From Plantactinospora sp040120695 (lineage in GTDB: Bacteria; Actinomycetota; Actinomycetes; Mycobacteriales; Micromonosporaceae), in the NCBI RefSeq assembly GCF_040120695.1, contig NZ_JBEEAC010000030.1:6111-70110 (forward strand): a stretch of 64,000 nt of DNA, given 5' to 3'. Shown here piece after piece: positions 33,258 to 41,776 of this stretch. Both the position numbers and the translations under genes were made by a program. The notes below the pieces were generated by a model. The model searched no databases and had not been told where the DNA came from. It saw nothing but the letters and a program-made list of their open reading frames with translations. How positions within the stretch are numbered: position 1 is the first letter of the stretch; each line of letters begins with the position of its first letter.

Positions 33258-34058
33258 ATGTCGACGTTGTCCGCGGGACCGGACGGTGCGGCCCGGCAGC
33301 CGCCCGGTGCCGCCTCCCAGCCAGGGCCGGCAAGGGCACTCCCGGCCGGGTCGGATCTGGACTACTACCTGGTTCGCCCGGACAACCGGGACGTCGCGGG
33401 CCCGGCGGCGATCCTCGTCGAGGAGTTCGCTCTGAGCGGGGACTGTTCGGCGGTCCGGCTCGACAGCACGGGCTGGACGGCGGGCGGCTCCCGCTGGAGG
33501 GGCGCCTCGGCGTTCAGCCGGGGCATACGTACCGACGCCGCCCGTCGCGACCGGGTCGTCGGCGCCACCCGGCAGGAGGTCGAGTTCGCCTACCGCCATC
33601 TCGGCGGTGGCGAACTGCCGGCCGAGGAGGTACTGCGCGGATACTTCGACGCCGGCATCCTGCTGCCCGCCTCGGCACCACTGCGGTTGAGCGCCGGCCG
33701 GGCCACCGCCGGCTTCACCGAGACCCGGGTCTACCGGGTCCTCTTCACCGCCTGGCGCGACCCGGACGGCCTGGCCGGACTGCTCGACACCTGGCGGATG
33801 TCGCCCGGTGACGGGCGGATGATGTCTGGTGACGGCGCCGCCGGTGCCCTGACCGGAGTCGTCGGCACCGCTCGGCGCCGGATCGGCGTCGACGTCTTCA
33901 CCTGGGAACTGCGCCGGCTCGGTGCCGCCTGGTGCCTGGACCTGACGGCCGATCTGGCCGGCAGTCGCGGCGACGTCGTCGGCCCGCCGCTGCGCGAGCT
34001 GACCACGGCGGCCAGGATGGCGGGGCTGATCCCGGTGACGATCGAACGCTTTCGCTGA
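33258..34058 (+). CDS. Hypothetical protein
   Basis: A protein of about 266 residues that I do not recognise. The first 35 residues are Pro/Ala/Gly-rich, and the rest looks like a mixed alpha/beta domain (LDYYLVRPDNRDVAGPAAIL, RVVGATRQEVEFAYRHLGGG, VYRVLFTAWRDPDGLAGLL, IGVDVFTWELRRLGAAWCLD). It has no signal peptide or membrane span. The ATG at 33258 follows GCAGG; an in-frame ATG nine bases earlier is equally possible. It follows the Hsp70 fusion with a 167-bp gap. A 17-bp tandem repeat array starts at its stop codon. Confidence 0.7.
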   Translation: MSTLSAGPDGAARQPPGAASQPGPARALPAGSDLDYYLVRPDNRDVAGPAAILVEEFALSGDCSAVRLDSTGWTAGGSRWRGASAFSRGIRTDAARRDRVVGATRQEVEFAYRHLGGGELPAEEVLRGYFDAGILLPASAPLRLSAGRATAGFTETRVYRVLFTAWRDPDGLAGLLDTWRMSPGDGRMMSGDGAAGALTGVVGTARRRIGVDVFTWELRRLGAAWCLDLTADLAGSRGDVVGPPLRELTTAARMAGLIPVTIERFR

Positions 34059-34152
34059 CCGGCCGCTCCCCTGACGGGCCGCTCCCGCTGACCGGCCGCT
34101 CCCGCTGACCGGCCGCTCCCGCTGACCGGCCGCTCCCGCTGACCGGGCGGGG
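34054..34152 (+). repeat. Six tandem copies of a 17-bp unit at a stop codon
   Basis: GCTGACCGGCCGCTCCC repeats at 34054, 34087, 34104 and 34121, with one shortened copy at 34071 and a diverging last copy at 34138. The first copy contains the stop of the upstream gene. The unit is partly self-complementary (GACCGGCCGCTC), so transcripts may fold. It ends between two convergent genes. Confidence 0.85.
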
Positions 34153-34216
34153 AGCGCGAGGAACGGGAACCAGCGGCGGGCATGCTGGAGCCCGACGAGG
34201 ATCGGCTGGCACGGGT

Positions 34217-35041
34217 TCAGCGCGAGCCGGCCGATACCGGGTCCCGATGGCGGGCCCGCCACAGCCAGCCGACATCCCGGGCGAAGGACCAGCACAGCAG
34301 CGCCAGTGCCAGCCCGACCGAGGCGTACGCCAGTGGTCCGGGCAGCAGGCCGGAACTCGCCACCGCCAGCACGATCCCCTGCATCGCGGCGACGGTCTTC
34401 CGGGAGAACCGGTGCGGCAGGGCCGCTCTGAGCCAGGGGAGCGCCCAGGCGGCCGCGACGAAGACGTACCGGAGGACGCCGATCGCCAGTACCCAGCCGC
34501 CGAGGGATCGGGCGAGGTACGCGCTCAGTACCAGGATGAGGAAGGCGTCGACCTCCATGTCGAACCGGGCGCCGAGCGCGGAGGTGGTGCCGGTGCGCCG
34601 GGCGACCTGACCGTCCACCCAGTCCAGCGCCAGTGCCACGCTCGCCACGGCGACCAGCAGCCCGACCGGAGCCGGTGCCCAGAAGGAGGTAGCCACCAGC
34701 GCGGTCACCCCGCCGACCAGGCTGGCCCGGGCCAGGGTGACCTGGTTGGCCGCGCCGAGCGTCCGGGCGCCGGACCGACGCATGCCCCGGACGAGCAGCA
34801 GCCAGCTGACCACCGCGTACGCCGATCCGGCCAGCCAGCCGGCGGGACCCAGCCCGACCGTCGCGGAGAGCGCCGCCAGCAGGACGAACTGGACGGCCAG
34901 CCCCACCGTCGGCCCGTCCACCTCCGTCGACGTGTCGACCGGTACGGGACGGCCGCCGTCGAGCGGCGCCGATCGGGTCCGATGCCGCGAGGGACGCAGC
35001 CGGACCAGGGATGTTGCGATCGGATGATCACTGACAGTCAA
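34217..35041 (-). CDS. CDP-alcohol phosphatidyltransferase
   Basis: A 274-residue membrane enzyme that links a CDP-activated lipid to an alcohol. The complete signature DG-x2-AR-x8-G-x3-D-x3-D is present in DGQVARRTGTTSALGARFDM and the following EVD, with about six spans around it. A TTG start at 35041 follows GGAGG closely and gives an N-terminal cytoplasmic tail of about 45 residues; a GTG at 35065 is the alternative but would overlap the ribosome site. It is divergent from the dehydrogenase gene of the glycosyltransferase operon, which suggests that its product may be a lipid used there. The acceptor alcohol is unknown. Confidence 0.88.
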   Translation of the reverse strand: MTVSDHPIATSLVRLRPSRHRTRSAPLDGGRPVPVDTSTEVDGPTVGLAVQFVLLAALSATVGLGPAGWLAGSAYAVVSWLLLVRGMRRSGARTLGAANQVTLARASLVGGVTALVATSFWAPAPVGLLVAVASVALALDWVDGQVARRTGTTSALGARFDMEVDAFLILVLSAYLARSLGGWVLAIGVLRYVFVAAAWALPWLRAALPHRFSRKTVAAMQGIVLAVASSGLLPGPLAYASVGLALALLCWSFARDVGWLWRARHRDPVSAGSR

Positions 35042-35154
35042 CGTTCCTCCGTTACGGTTTGGCACGATCAGCGCGCCGCGTATCGTTGCCGCTGCCCACC
35101 CCCGTGGAAACGGAAAACGTCCGCGTTCGGTTCATCGCGCTGGGAAAGGGGTCG

Positions 35155-36147
35155 ATGACAGTGCGTGCCCGGGCCTTCTGGCTTGCCGCACCCGGCCGGG
35201 GTGAGATCCGGCCGGTTCCGCTGGCGCCGCCCGGTGCCGACGAGGTACTGGTCCGCACCCTCCACTCCGGCCTGAGCCGGGGGACCGAGACGCTGGTCTT
35301 CGCCGGCAAGGTGCCACCGAACCAGTACGCGACGATGCGCGCCCCGTTCCAGGACGGCGACTTCCCCGCCCCGGTGAAGTACGGCTACCTCAACGTCGGG
35401 CTGGTCGAGTCGGGGCCGGAGCACCTGGCCGGCCGTACCGTCTTCTGCCTCTACCCGCACCAGACCCGGTACGTCGTGCCGGCGTCGGCGGTCACCGTCG
35501 TACCGGACGGGGTGCCGGCGGCCCGGGCGGTGCTCGCCGGCACCGTGGAGACCGCGGTGAACGCGCTCTGGGACGCCGCGCCCCTGGTCGGCGACCGGAT
35601 CACCGTCGTCGGGGCCGGGATGGTCGGCAGCGCCGTGGCCGGGGTCCTCGCCCGGTTTCCCGGCGCCCGGGTGCAACTGGTCGACGCCGACCCTACCCGG
35701 GCGGGCGTCGCCGCCGCGTTCGGCGTCGACTTCGCGTCACCCGCCGAGGCGGCCGGCGACCGAGACTTGGTGGTGCACGCCAGCGCCACCTCGGCCGGGC
35801 TCACCCGGTCACTGGAACTGCTCGCCCCGGAGGGCACCGTCGTCGAACTGAGCTGGTACGGCGACCGCCCGGTCAGTGTGCCGCTCGGCGAGAACTTCCA
35901 TTCCCGACGGCTGACGGTACGGAGCAGCCAGGTGGGGACGGTGTCACCGAACGTGCGCGGGCGGCGAACCTTCGCCGACCGGCTCGCCCTCGCCCTGGAA
36001 CTGCTCGCCGACCCGGCGTTCGACGCCCTGCTCACCGGCGCCTGCGACTTCGAGGAGTTGCCGGAGGTACTCCCCCGGCTGGTCAGCGGCGAACTGCCCG
36101 CCCTGTGCCACCGGGTCGACTACGGTGGCCCGGCCATCGACCAGTAG
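35155..36147 (+). CDS. Medium-chain dehydrogenase, alcohol dehydrogenase-like
   Basis: A 330-residue protein of the medium-chain dehydrogenase/reductase family. The NAD(P)-binding loop is ITVVGAGMVGSAVAGVLARF. The usual catalytic-zinc Cys region is replaced by GLSRGTETLVFAG, and the structural-zinc Cys cluster is absent, so this is a zinc-poor or zinc-free member like the threonine-dehydrogenase-like group. The ATG at 35155 follows GAAAGGGG; an in-frame upstream frame lies in the divergent promoter. It is the first gene of a five-gene run with PTPS-like, GT4, methyltransferase and flippase-like genes. Substrate unknown. Confidence 0.85.
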   Translation: MTVRARAFWLAAPGRGEIRPVPLAPPGADEVLVRTLHSGLSRGTETLVFAGKVPPNQYATMRAPFQDGDFPAPVKYGYLNVGLVESGPEHLAGRTVFCLYPHQTRYVVPASAVTVVPDGVPAARAVLAGTVETAVNALWDAAPLVGDRITVVGAGMVGSAVAGVLARFPGARVQLVDADPTRAGVAAAFGVDFASPAEAAGDRDLVVHASATSAGLTRSLELLAPEGTVVELSWYGDRPVSVPLGENFHSRRLTVRSSQVGTVSPNVRGRRTFADRLALALELLADPAFDALLTGACDFEELPEVLPRLVSGELPALCHRVDYGGPAIDQ

Positions 36148-36191
36148 CCGCGACCACCCATCCGGAGCCGGAGACACCAGGAGGAGAATCC

Positions 36192-36590
36192 TTGTTCAGC
36201 ATCACCGTCCGTGACCACATCATGATCGCGCACAGCTTCCGGGGCGAGGTCTTCGGCCCGGCCCAAAAGCTGCACGGGGCGACCTACGTGGTGGACGCCA
36301 CGTTCCGCCGGCCGGAACTCGACGCCGACAACCTCGTCGTGGACATCGGACTGGCCTCCGGACAGTTGGCCGAGGTGCTGGGCGAACTCAACTACCGCAA
36401 CCTGGACGACGAGCCGTCGCTGGCCGGGATCAACACCTCGACCGAGGCGCTCGCCCGGATCATCGCCGACCGGCTGGCCGAGCGGGTGCACGCGGGATCG
36501 CTCGGTGCCGGGGCGCGCGGACTGACCGGACTGACCGTCACCCTGCACGAGTCGCACATCGCCTGGGCCAGCTACGAGCGGACGCTTTGA
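36192..36590 (+). CDS. PTPS/QueD-like protein lacking catalytic residues
   Basis: A 132-residue protein with the 6-pyruvoyl-tetrahydropterin synthase fold pattern: MFSITVRDHIMIAHSFRGEVFG, KLHGATYVVDATF, ADNLVVDIG, YRNLDD, and a C-terminal VTLHESHIAWASYE with the substrate-anchoring Glu. Of three zinc His residues only His14 and His28 are seen, since HGH has become HGA (Ala30). The active-site Cys before it is missing, and the Asp-His pair is Asn67-Tyr68. It starts at TTG after AGGAGG. The family is either catalytically changed or a pterin-binding protein. It overlaps the next gene by TTGA. Confidence 0.85.
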   Translation: MFSITVRDHIMIAHSFRGEVFGPAQKLHGATYVVDATFRRPELDADNLVVDIGLASGQLAEVLGELNYRNLDDEPSLAGINTSTEALARIIADRLAERVHAGSLGAGARGLTGLTVTLHESHIAWASYERTL

Positions 36591-37789
36591 CCGGACCGGC
36601 TCCCGGCCCGGCGGGTGGATCCGGTGACGCGGGCGGCCCGGTGCGCGCCGGGACGGCGTACGTGGTGCTGCCCGGGGACATCGACGATCCGGGCACCCCG
36701 AGCGGCGGTAACCGCTACGACCGCCGGGTCGTCACCGGGCTTCGCGGGCTCGGCTGGCAGGTGCGCGAACTTCCCGTGCCGGGGAGCTGGCCCCGGCCGG
36801 CCGAGGCCGAGCGGATCGCGCTGGCCGCCGCGCTCGCCGGCGTACCGGACGGGGCGGTGGTGCTGCTGGACGGGCTGGTGGCCTGCGGCGTACCCGAGGT
36901 CGTCGGTCCGGCCGCCGGCCGACTCCGGCTGGCGGTGCTGGTGCACCTGCCGCTCGGCGACGAGACCGGGCTGCCGCCCGAGGTGGCGGCCCGGCTCGAC
37001 GACCTGGAACGGCAGACGCTGCGGGCGGTGCCGGTGATCGTCGCGACCAGCGCCGGAACCGGGCGGGCGCTGGTGGAACGGCACGGCCTGCCCGCCGCGC
37101 GGGTGCACGTCGTGCCGCCCGGGGTCGCGGCCGCACCGCTGGCCGAGGGTACGGATGGCGCCACGGGCCTGCTCAGTGTCGCCTCGGTCATCCCGCGCAA
37201 GGGCCACGACGTACTGGTCGAGGCGCTGGCCACGATCCCGGACCGGGCGTGGACCTGCCGCTGTGTCGGCCCCGTCGACCGCGATCGGGGGCATGTCGAC
37301 CGGGTGCGCCGCCTCGCCGAGGCGGCCGGGCTGACCGACCGGGTACGGTTCCTCGGTCCGCGTACCGGCGCCGAACTGGCCGCCGACTACGCCACCGCCG
37401 ACCTGCTGGTGCTGGCGTCCCGGGCCGAGCCGTACGGCATGGTCGTCACCGAGGCGCTGGCCCGGGGCATCCCGGTGCTGGGCAGCGCGGTGGACGGGCT
37501 ACCGGAGGCAATCGGGCGGACGCCGGACGGAATCGTGCCCGGGCTGTTGGTGCCGCCCGGCGACCCGGCGGCGCTGGCCGGGGCGCTGCGCCGCTGGTTC
37601 GACGAGCCGGACCTGCGGCATCGGCTCCGGACCGCCGCCCGGCAGCGCCGGGCCGACCTGCCCGGCTGGGAGGTCACCGCCGCCCGCCTCGGCGAGGTGC
37701 TGGCCGCGCTGGCCCGGTCGGCGGGGGACGACATGACTGAGCACGCCAGGTCTTTCCGACCGGGCTGGGACGGCGAGGAGAGGGCATGA
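36587..37789 (+). CDS. Glycosyltransferase family 4
   Basis: A 400-residue GT-B fold enzyme. The N-terminal domain (AYVVLPGDIDDPGTPSGGNRYDRRV) and the C-terminal GT4 signature (SVASVIPRKGHDVLVEAL, RFLGPRTGAELAADYATADL, ASRAEPYGMVVTEALARGIPVLGS) with the E-x7-E pattern are typical of retaining sugar transfer from a nucleotide sugar. TTG start overlaps the PTPS-like stop (TTGA), and its own stop overlaps the methyltransferase start (ATGA), so three genes are translationally linked. Donor and acceptor are unknown. Confidence 0.9.
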   Translation: MTGPAPGPAGGSGDAGGPVRAGTAYVVLPGDIDDPGTPSGGNRYDRRVVTGLRGLGWQVRELPVPGSWPRPAEAERIALAAALAGVPDGAVVLLDGLVACGVPEVVGPAAGRLRLAVLVHLPLGDETGLPPEVAARLDDLERQTLRAVPVIVATSAGTGRALVERHGLPAARVHVVPPGVAAAPLAEGTDGATGLLSVASVIPRKGHDVLVEALATIPDRAWTCRCVGPVDRDRGHVDRVRRLAEAAGLTDRVRFLGPRTGAELAADYATADLLVLASRAEPYGMVVTEALARGIPVLGSAVDGLPEAIGRTPDGIVPGLLVPPGDPAALAGALRRWFDEPDLRHRLRTAARQRRADLPGWEVTAARLGEVLAALARSAGDDMTEHARSFRPGWDGEERA

Positions 37790-38643
37790 CCGAGCACGGC
37801 GCGCAGACCGGGCAACCGGAGGACGGGGACGACGATTCGCCGTACAGCCTGGCCTGGCTCGGCCTGCGGGAGCCGGCCGACGCCCGCGCCCGGGCGGCTG
37901 AACTGGTCGAACCGCTGCGCAACCTGCTGCCCGACGCCAATCCGGTGGTGATCCGGGACCTCGGCTGCGGCAGCGGTTCGATGGGGCGCTGGCTCGCCGG
38001 CCAGCTGCCCGGTCCGCAGCACTGGATGCTCTACGACCGCGAGCCCGGGCTGCTCGACCACGCCCGGGACCACCTCCCGCGGACCGCCGCCGACGGCTCC
38101 CCGGTCAGCGTACGGACCCGGGAGTGCGACCTCACCCGGCTGACCGCCGACGACCTCGCCGGGGCGTCGCTGGTCACCGCGTCCGCCCTGCTCGACCTGC
38201 TCACCCTCGCCGAGGTGGAGCGGCTCGTCACGGCATGTGTGGACGCCGGCTCTCCGGCGCTGCTGACCCTGTCCGTGCTGGGCGAGGTGGAGTTCTCCCC
38301 GGCCGACCCGCTCGACGCCGAGATCGCCGCCGCGTTCAACGCCCACCAGCGGCGCGGTACCGGTGCCCAGCAGCTGCTCGGCCCGGACGCCGTGCAGGCG
38401 ACCGCCGAGGCGTTCCGCCGGTGTGGCGCGGAGGTACGGGTCCGGCCCAGCCCGTGGCGGCTCGGCCCGGCGGAGGCGGACCTGACCGCGCGGTGGCTGC
38501 GCGGCTGGGTCGCCGCCGCCGTCGAGCAGCGGCCGGAGCTGGCCGTCCCGGCCGCCGGCTACCTGGAGCGTCGACTCGCCGCCGCGACCGCCGGTCGGCT
38601 GCGGGTGGTCGTCGGGCACGCCGACCTGCTCGCCACGTCCTGA
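37786..38643 (+). CDS. Class I SAM-dependent methyltransferase
   Basis: A 285-residue methyltransferase. Motif I is VIRDLGCGSGSMGRWLA, the acidic residue after beta 2 is in WMLYDREPGLLDHA, and motif II-like is ECDLTRLTADDLAG. A long C-terminal helical part follows. It is coupled to the glycosyltransferase gene by an ATGA overlap. In this operon it probably methylates the sugar or the pterin- or pyrimidine-like head group, but this is inference from position. Confidence 0.87.
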   Translation: MTEHGAQTGQPEDGDDDSPYSLAWLGLREPADARARAAELVEPLRNLLPDANPVVIRDLGCGSGSMGRWLAGQLPGPQHWMLYDREPGLLDHARDHLPRTAADGSPVSVRTRECDLTRLTADDLAGASLVTASALLDLLTLAEVERLVTACVDAGSPALLTLSVLGEVEFSPADPLDAEIAAAFNAHQRRGTGAQQLLGPDAVQATAEAFRRCGAEVRVRPSPWRLGPAEADLTARWLRGWVAAAVEQRPELAVPAAGYLERRLAAATAGRLRVVVGHADLLATS

Positions 38644-38736
38644 TGCACGCGTACCGACCCGGCTCGGCGGCGGATGAACCGCAGCCCCGGTTGCCTCGTA
38701 TAACTGGCGAGGACCGATCGAGGGAGGCTGGCGGAT

Positions 38737-39948
38737 GTGCGGGGCGAGGACGGCACGGCGGAGAGTTCCGGCGGACCGGGCGGCGTCGTGAGGCGTACCT
38801 TCTGGGCCTGGGCGCGGCTGCTCGGCGGTGCCGCCATCCTCGGCTTCCTGGTGTGGCGGCTCGGCACCGGAGCGTTCCTGGACGGGCTGCGGGTGATCGA
38901 TGTCGGCACCCTGCTCGCCGCGCTCGGGATCGGGTTGCTGACCACGGTGTTCAGCGCCTGGCGCTGGTGCCTGGTCGCCCGGGGCCTCGGCATCCGGCTG
39001 CCGCTGGGCCGGGCGGTCGCCGACTACTACCGGGGGCTCTTCCTCAACGCGGCCCTGCCGGGTGGCGTGCTCGGGGACGTGCACCGGGCGGTCCGGCACG
39101 GCAGGGATGTGCAGGACGTGGGCCGGGGCGTCCGGGCCGTGGTGCTGGAACGCTGCGCCGGGCAGGTCGTGCTGGTCACCGTCGGGGCGCTGGCGCTGCT
39201 GCTCGCCGCTCCCGTCCCGCTGCCGGCAGCAGCCGGCCCGACCGGGCGGCTGGTGGCCGTCGTCCTGGGCACGGCCCTGGTACTCGCTGTCGCCGGCTGG
39301 CTCGTCCTGCGGTCGCGACGGCGGCTCGACCGGCACCTCCGGCGGGGCCGTTCCGTCCCGGCCGGCGCCCCGGACTCGGCGTCCGGCGGCGAGGACCGGG
39401 GTTCGGCCCGACCCGGGGCCTCGCGGTGGGTTCGGGCGTACCGGACGGGCGTCTCCGACGTACGGCTCGGGCTGCTCGCCCGGAACAGTTGGCCCGGGGT
39501 CGCGCTCTCGTCCGCCGTGGTGCTCGCCGGGCACCTCGGCACGTTCGTCGTCGCGGCCCGGGCCGCCGGTTCGTCGGCGCCACTCACCCGGCTCCTACCC
39601 CTGATGCTGCTGGCCCTGATCGCGATGGCGTTGCCGCTGAACGTCGGCGGCTGGGGGCCCCGGGAGGGCGTCACCGCCTGGGCGTTCGGGGCTGCCGGGC
39701 TGGGCGCCTCGCTCGGCCTCACCGTCGCCGTGGTGTACGGGGTACTCGCCTTCGTCGCCAGCCTGCCCGGAGCCGCGGTGCTGGTCGCCCGCTGGGTCGG
39801 CGGGCTCCACACCACCGGGACCTCCGCCACCGGGACCTGCGTCACCGGGACCTCCGTCACCGGGACCTCCGTCACCGGGACCTCTGTCACCGGGGCGGCC
39901 GTCGCGTCGGCGACGCCCCGGCTCCGGCTACCCCGAGCGGTCGCGTGA
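38737..39948 (+). CDS. Flippase-like membrane protein (lysylphosphatidylglycerol synthase TM family)
   Basis: A 403-residue protein with about eight spans, of the UPF0104/AglD-type family often paired with glycosyltransferases. The early YYRGLFLNAALPGGVLGDV and late LPLNVGGWGPREGVTAW motifs are typical of the fold. The GTG at 38737 has GAGGGAGG upstream; an ATG two bases earlier is out of frame. The C-terminal tail holds six Thr-Gly-Thr-x-Val-type units (TGTSVTGTSVTGTSV), encoded by a 15-bp tandem repeat. It closes the operon. It may move a glycolipid product across the membrane. Confidence 0.87.
   Translation: MRGEDGTAESSGGPGGVVRRTFWAWARLLGGAAILGFLVWRLGTGAFLDGLRVIDVGTLLAALGIGLLTTVFSAWRWCLVARGLGIRLPLGRAVADYYRGLFLNAALPGGVLGDVHRAVRHGRDVQDVGRGVRAVVLERCAGQVVLVTVGALALLLAAPVPLPAAAGPTGRLVAVVLGTALVLAVAGWLVLRSRRRLDRHLRRGRSVPAGAPDSASGGEDRGSARPGASRWVRAYRTGVSDVRLGLLARNSWPGVALSSAVVLAGHLGTFVVAARAAGSSAPLTRLLPLMLLALIAMALPLNVGGWGPREGVTAWAFGAAGLGASLGLTVAVVYGVLAFVASLPGAAVLVARWVGGLHTTGTSATGTCVTGTSVTGTSVTGTSVTGAAVASATPRLRLPRAVA
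39817..39893 (+). repeat. 15-bp tandem repeat in the flippase-like gene
   Basis: About five copies of ACCGGGACCTCCGTC encode repeated TGTSV in the protein's C-terminal tail. Exact period and near-identity suggest slippage, so tail length probably varies. Confidence 0.85.
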
Positions 39949-40010
39949 GCGGCGGCGGGACCTGCCGCCCGCCCTCCCCCGCCCCGACCGACCCGGCGGG
40001 TATGCCTCGA

Positions 40011-40757
40011 TCACGTCTCGGCGAACCGTTCCGAGAGGGCGTAGCGCAACAGCACCACGTCGCCGATCTGGCAGACCTCGGCCAGCTCCGCCCGGCGGTC
40101 CGGTCCCCACGGAAACCGGCCATCGTTGACGAAACGCGGCGCCCGGGAGTCACCGACGAAGAACGGTGCGATCACCAACTGCAACTCGTCGGCGAGGCCG
40201 GCGGTGAGGAACTGGGTGTGTATCGTCCCGCCACCCTCGACCATCAACCGAGCCACGCCCCGGGCGTGCAGGTCGGCCAGTACCAGTTCGAGGTCGACGG
40301 GATCGCCGCTGTCCACCACGGTCGCCACCTCGCCGAGACGCTTGCGGGCCTCGTCCAGGCTGGCGCTCGCGCAGTAGACGAGCTTGTCGATCTCGCCGGT
40401 GACGAAGAACCGGGCGGTCGGGTCCAGATCGGCCCGGCCGGTCACGGTCACCTTCACCGGGGTGGGTCGCAGCCCCCGGGCCACCCGCTCGGCCCGGCGC
40501 TGCGGCGACCGGACCAGCAGGCGCGGATTGTCCTGCCGGACCGTACCGGCGCCGACCAGGATCGCGTCGCACTCGGCTCGTACCGCGTCGACCCGGTCGA
40601 AATCGGCGTCGTTGGAGAGCAGCAGCCGGGTACCGCTGGCGTTGTCCAGGTAGCCGTCGATTGACATGCCGCAGCTGAGCAGTACGTACGGCCGGTCGCC
40701 CACTTGTCGCACCTCTCCGTCGATGAACAGCCCACGCGGTGGGTCAGTCTTCCGCAT
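40011..40757 (-). CDS. RibD C-terminal-type (dihydrofolate reductase-fold) reductase
   Basis: A 248-residue NADPH reductase resembling the pyrimidine reductase half of RibD. PYVLLSCGMSIDGYLDN, CDAILVGAGTVRQDNPRL and LMVEGGGTIHTQFLTAGLADEL are family motifs. No deaminase domain is fused. It is divergent from GTP cyclohydrolase II with 170 bp between them, which fits reduction of the ribosylamino-pyrimidine made from GTP. The ATG at 40757 is chosen; a longer frame runs into the divergent promoter. It could serve riboflavin synthesis or the neighbouring unknown pathway. Confidence 0.87.
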   Translation of the reverse strand: MRKTDPPRGLFIDGEVRQVGDRPYVLLSCGMSIDGYLDNASGTRLLLSNDADFDRVDAVRAECDAILVGAGTVRQDNPRLLVRSPQRRAERVARGLRPTPVKVTVTGRADLDPTARFFVTGEIDKLVYCASASLDEARKRLGEVATVVDSGDPVDLELVLADLHARGVARLMVEGGGTIHTQFLTAGLADELQLVIAPFFVGDSRAPRFVNDGRFPWGPDRRAELAEVCQIGDVVLLRYALSERFAET

Positions 40758-40927
40758 CGTCGGCGCCCGTCCCCGCCGGCCTCGCCCCGGCGCCGACCGG
40801 CCCGCGTCGGATGACCCCGCGTCGGGTACCAGCCTCCACGCTCTGTCTAAGCGCGGGCGGGCAGACCCCCGAGAGAGGCACTCTAGATCTTCAGGGCGTA
40901 CGCACCCGACTCCAAGAGGGAGAACTG

Positions 40928-41635
40928 ATGCCGCACACACCGCCCCAGGTAACCACCGCCGAAGCACCCGAAACGCTGGCCGCGCCGGGGCCGGTTCCGG
41001 CCGCCACCGTACGCCGGCAGGTGACCGTACCGCTCCGCTTCGCCGACGGCTACACCGCGACCGCGCGCGTCTTCACCTTCGACGGGCTGGTGGACGGCCG
41101 GGAGCACCTCGCCCTCGGCCTGGGCGACTGGCGGGACAGGCTCGGCCGGTCCGCCGACGGCATGCCGGCACCCCTGGTGCGGCCGCACAGCGAGTGCATG
41201 ACCGGCGACGTGTTCGGCAGCCAGCGGTGCGACTGCGGCCCGCAACTGCGCGAGGCGGTCCAGCGGATCAGCGACCGCGGTGGCTTCCTGCTCTACCTGC
41301 GGCAGGAGGGCCGGGGCATCGGGCTGTACGCGAAGCTCGACGCGTACGCGCTCCAGGACGTGGGGCTGGACACCTACGAGGCCAACCTGGCACTCGGGCA
41401 TGGCGAGGACGAGCGGGACTACACCGTCGCCGCGCAGATGCTCCGTACGCTCGGCGCCGACCGGATCGCACTGCTGAGCAACAACCCCGACAAGGCAGAG
41501 CAACTCGGCCGGCTCGGCGTGCAGGTCACCGAACGGGTTCCCACCGGGGTGCACCTCTCCCCCGCCAACGCCCGATACCTGCAGACGAAGGCCCACCACA
41601 CCGCGCACACCATCGAGCTGCCACTCGCCGACTGA
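40928..41635 (+). CDS. ribA: GTP cyclohydrolase II
   Basis: A 235-residue enzyme that opens GTP to 2,5-diamino-6-ribosylamino-pyrimidinone phosphate, formate and pyrophosphate. The zinc Cys triad is in SECMTGDVFGSQRCDCG. The substrate loop RQEGRGIGLYAK is intact. The Tyr equivalent to E. coli Tyr105, in LDAYALQD, is kept, so the normal diamino product rather than the formylated one is expected. The RibB half is absent. The ATG follows GAGGGAGA. No FMN riboswitch-like fold was seen in the 170-bp divergent region, which suggests a secondary role separate from housekeeping riboflavin synthesis. Confidence 0.92.
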   Translation: MPHTPPQVTTAEAPETLAAPGPVPAATVRRQVTVPLRFADGYTATARVFTFDGLVDGREHLALGLGDWRDRLGRSADGMPAPLVRPHSECMTGDVFGSQRCDCGPQLREAVQRISDRGGFLLYLRQEGRGIGLYAKLDAYALQDVGLDTYEANLALGHGEDERDYTVAAQMLRTLGADRIALLSNNPDKAEQLGRLGVQVTERVPTGVHLSPANARYLQTKAHHTAHTIELPLAD

Positions 41636-41776
41636 GCGGCGAACCGGGACGTGCGCCACCGGCACGTCGGGGCCACCGGTCCGGGCGCTACCCTCCGGCT
41701 TCGGGACCCCCGGCTCGCGGCCGGGGCCGCTCGCCGGGCTGCACCCTCCAGCCCGCGACGACGAGAGGAGACGGGC

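Noticed and set aside
40758..40927. FMN riboswitch before ribA
   Set aside because: The conserved AGGGGCGGGG and later core blocks are not found in the gap.
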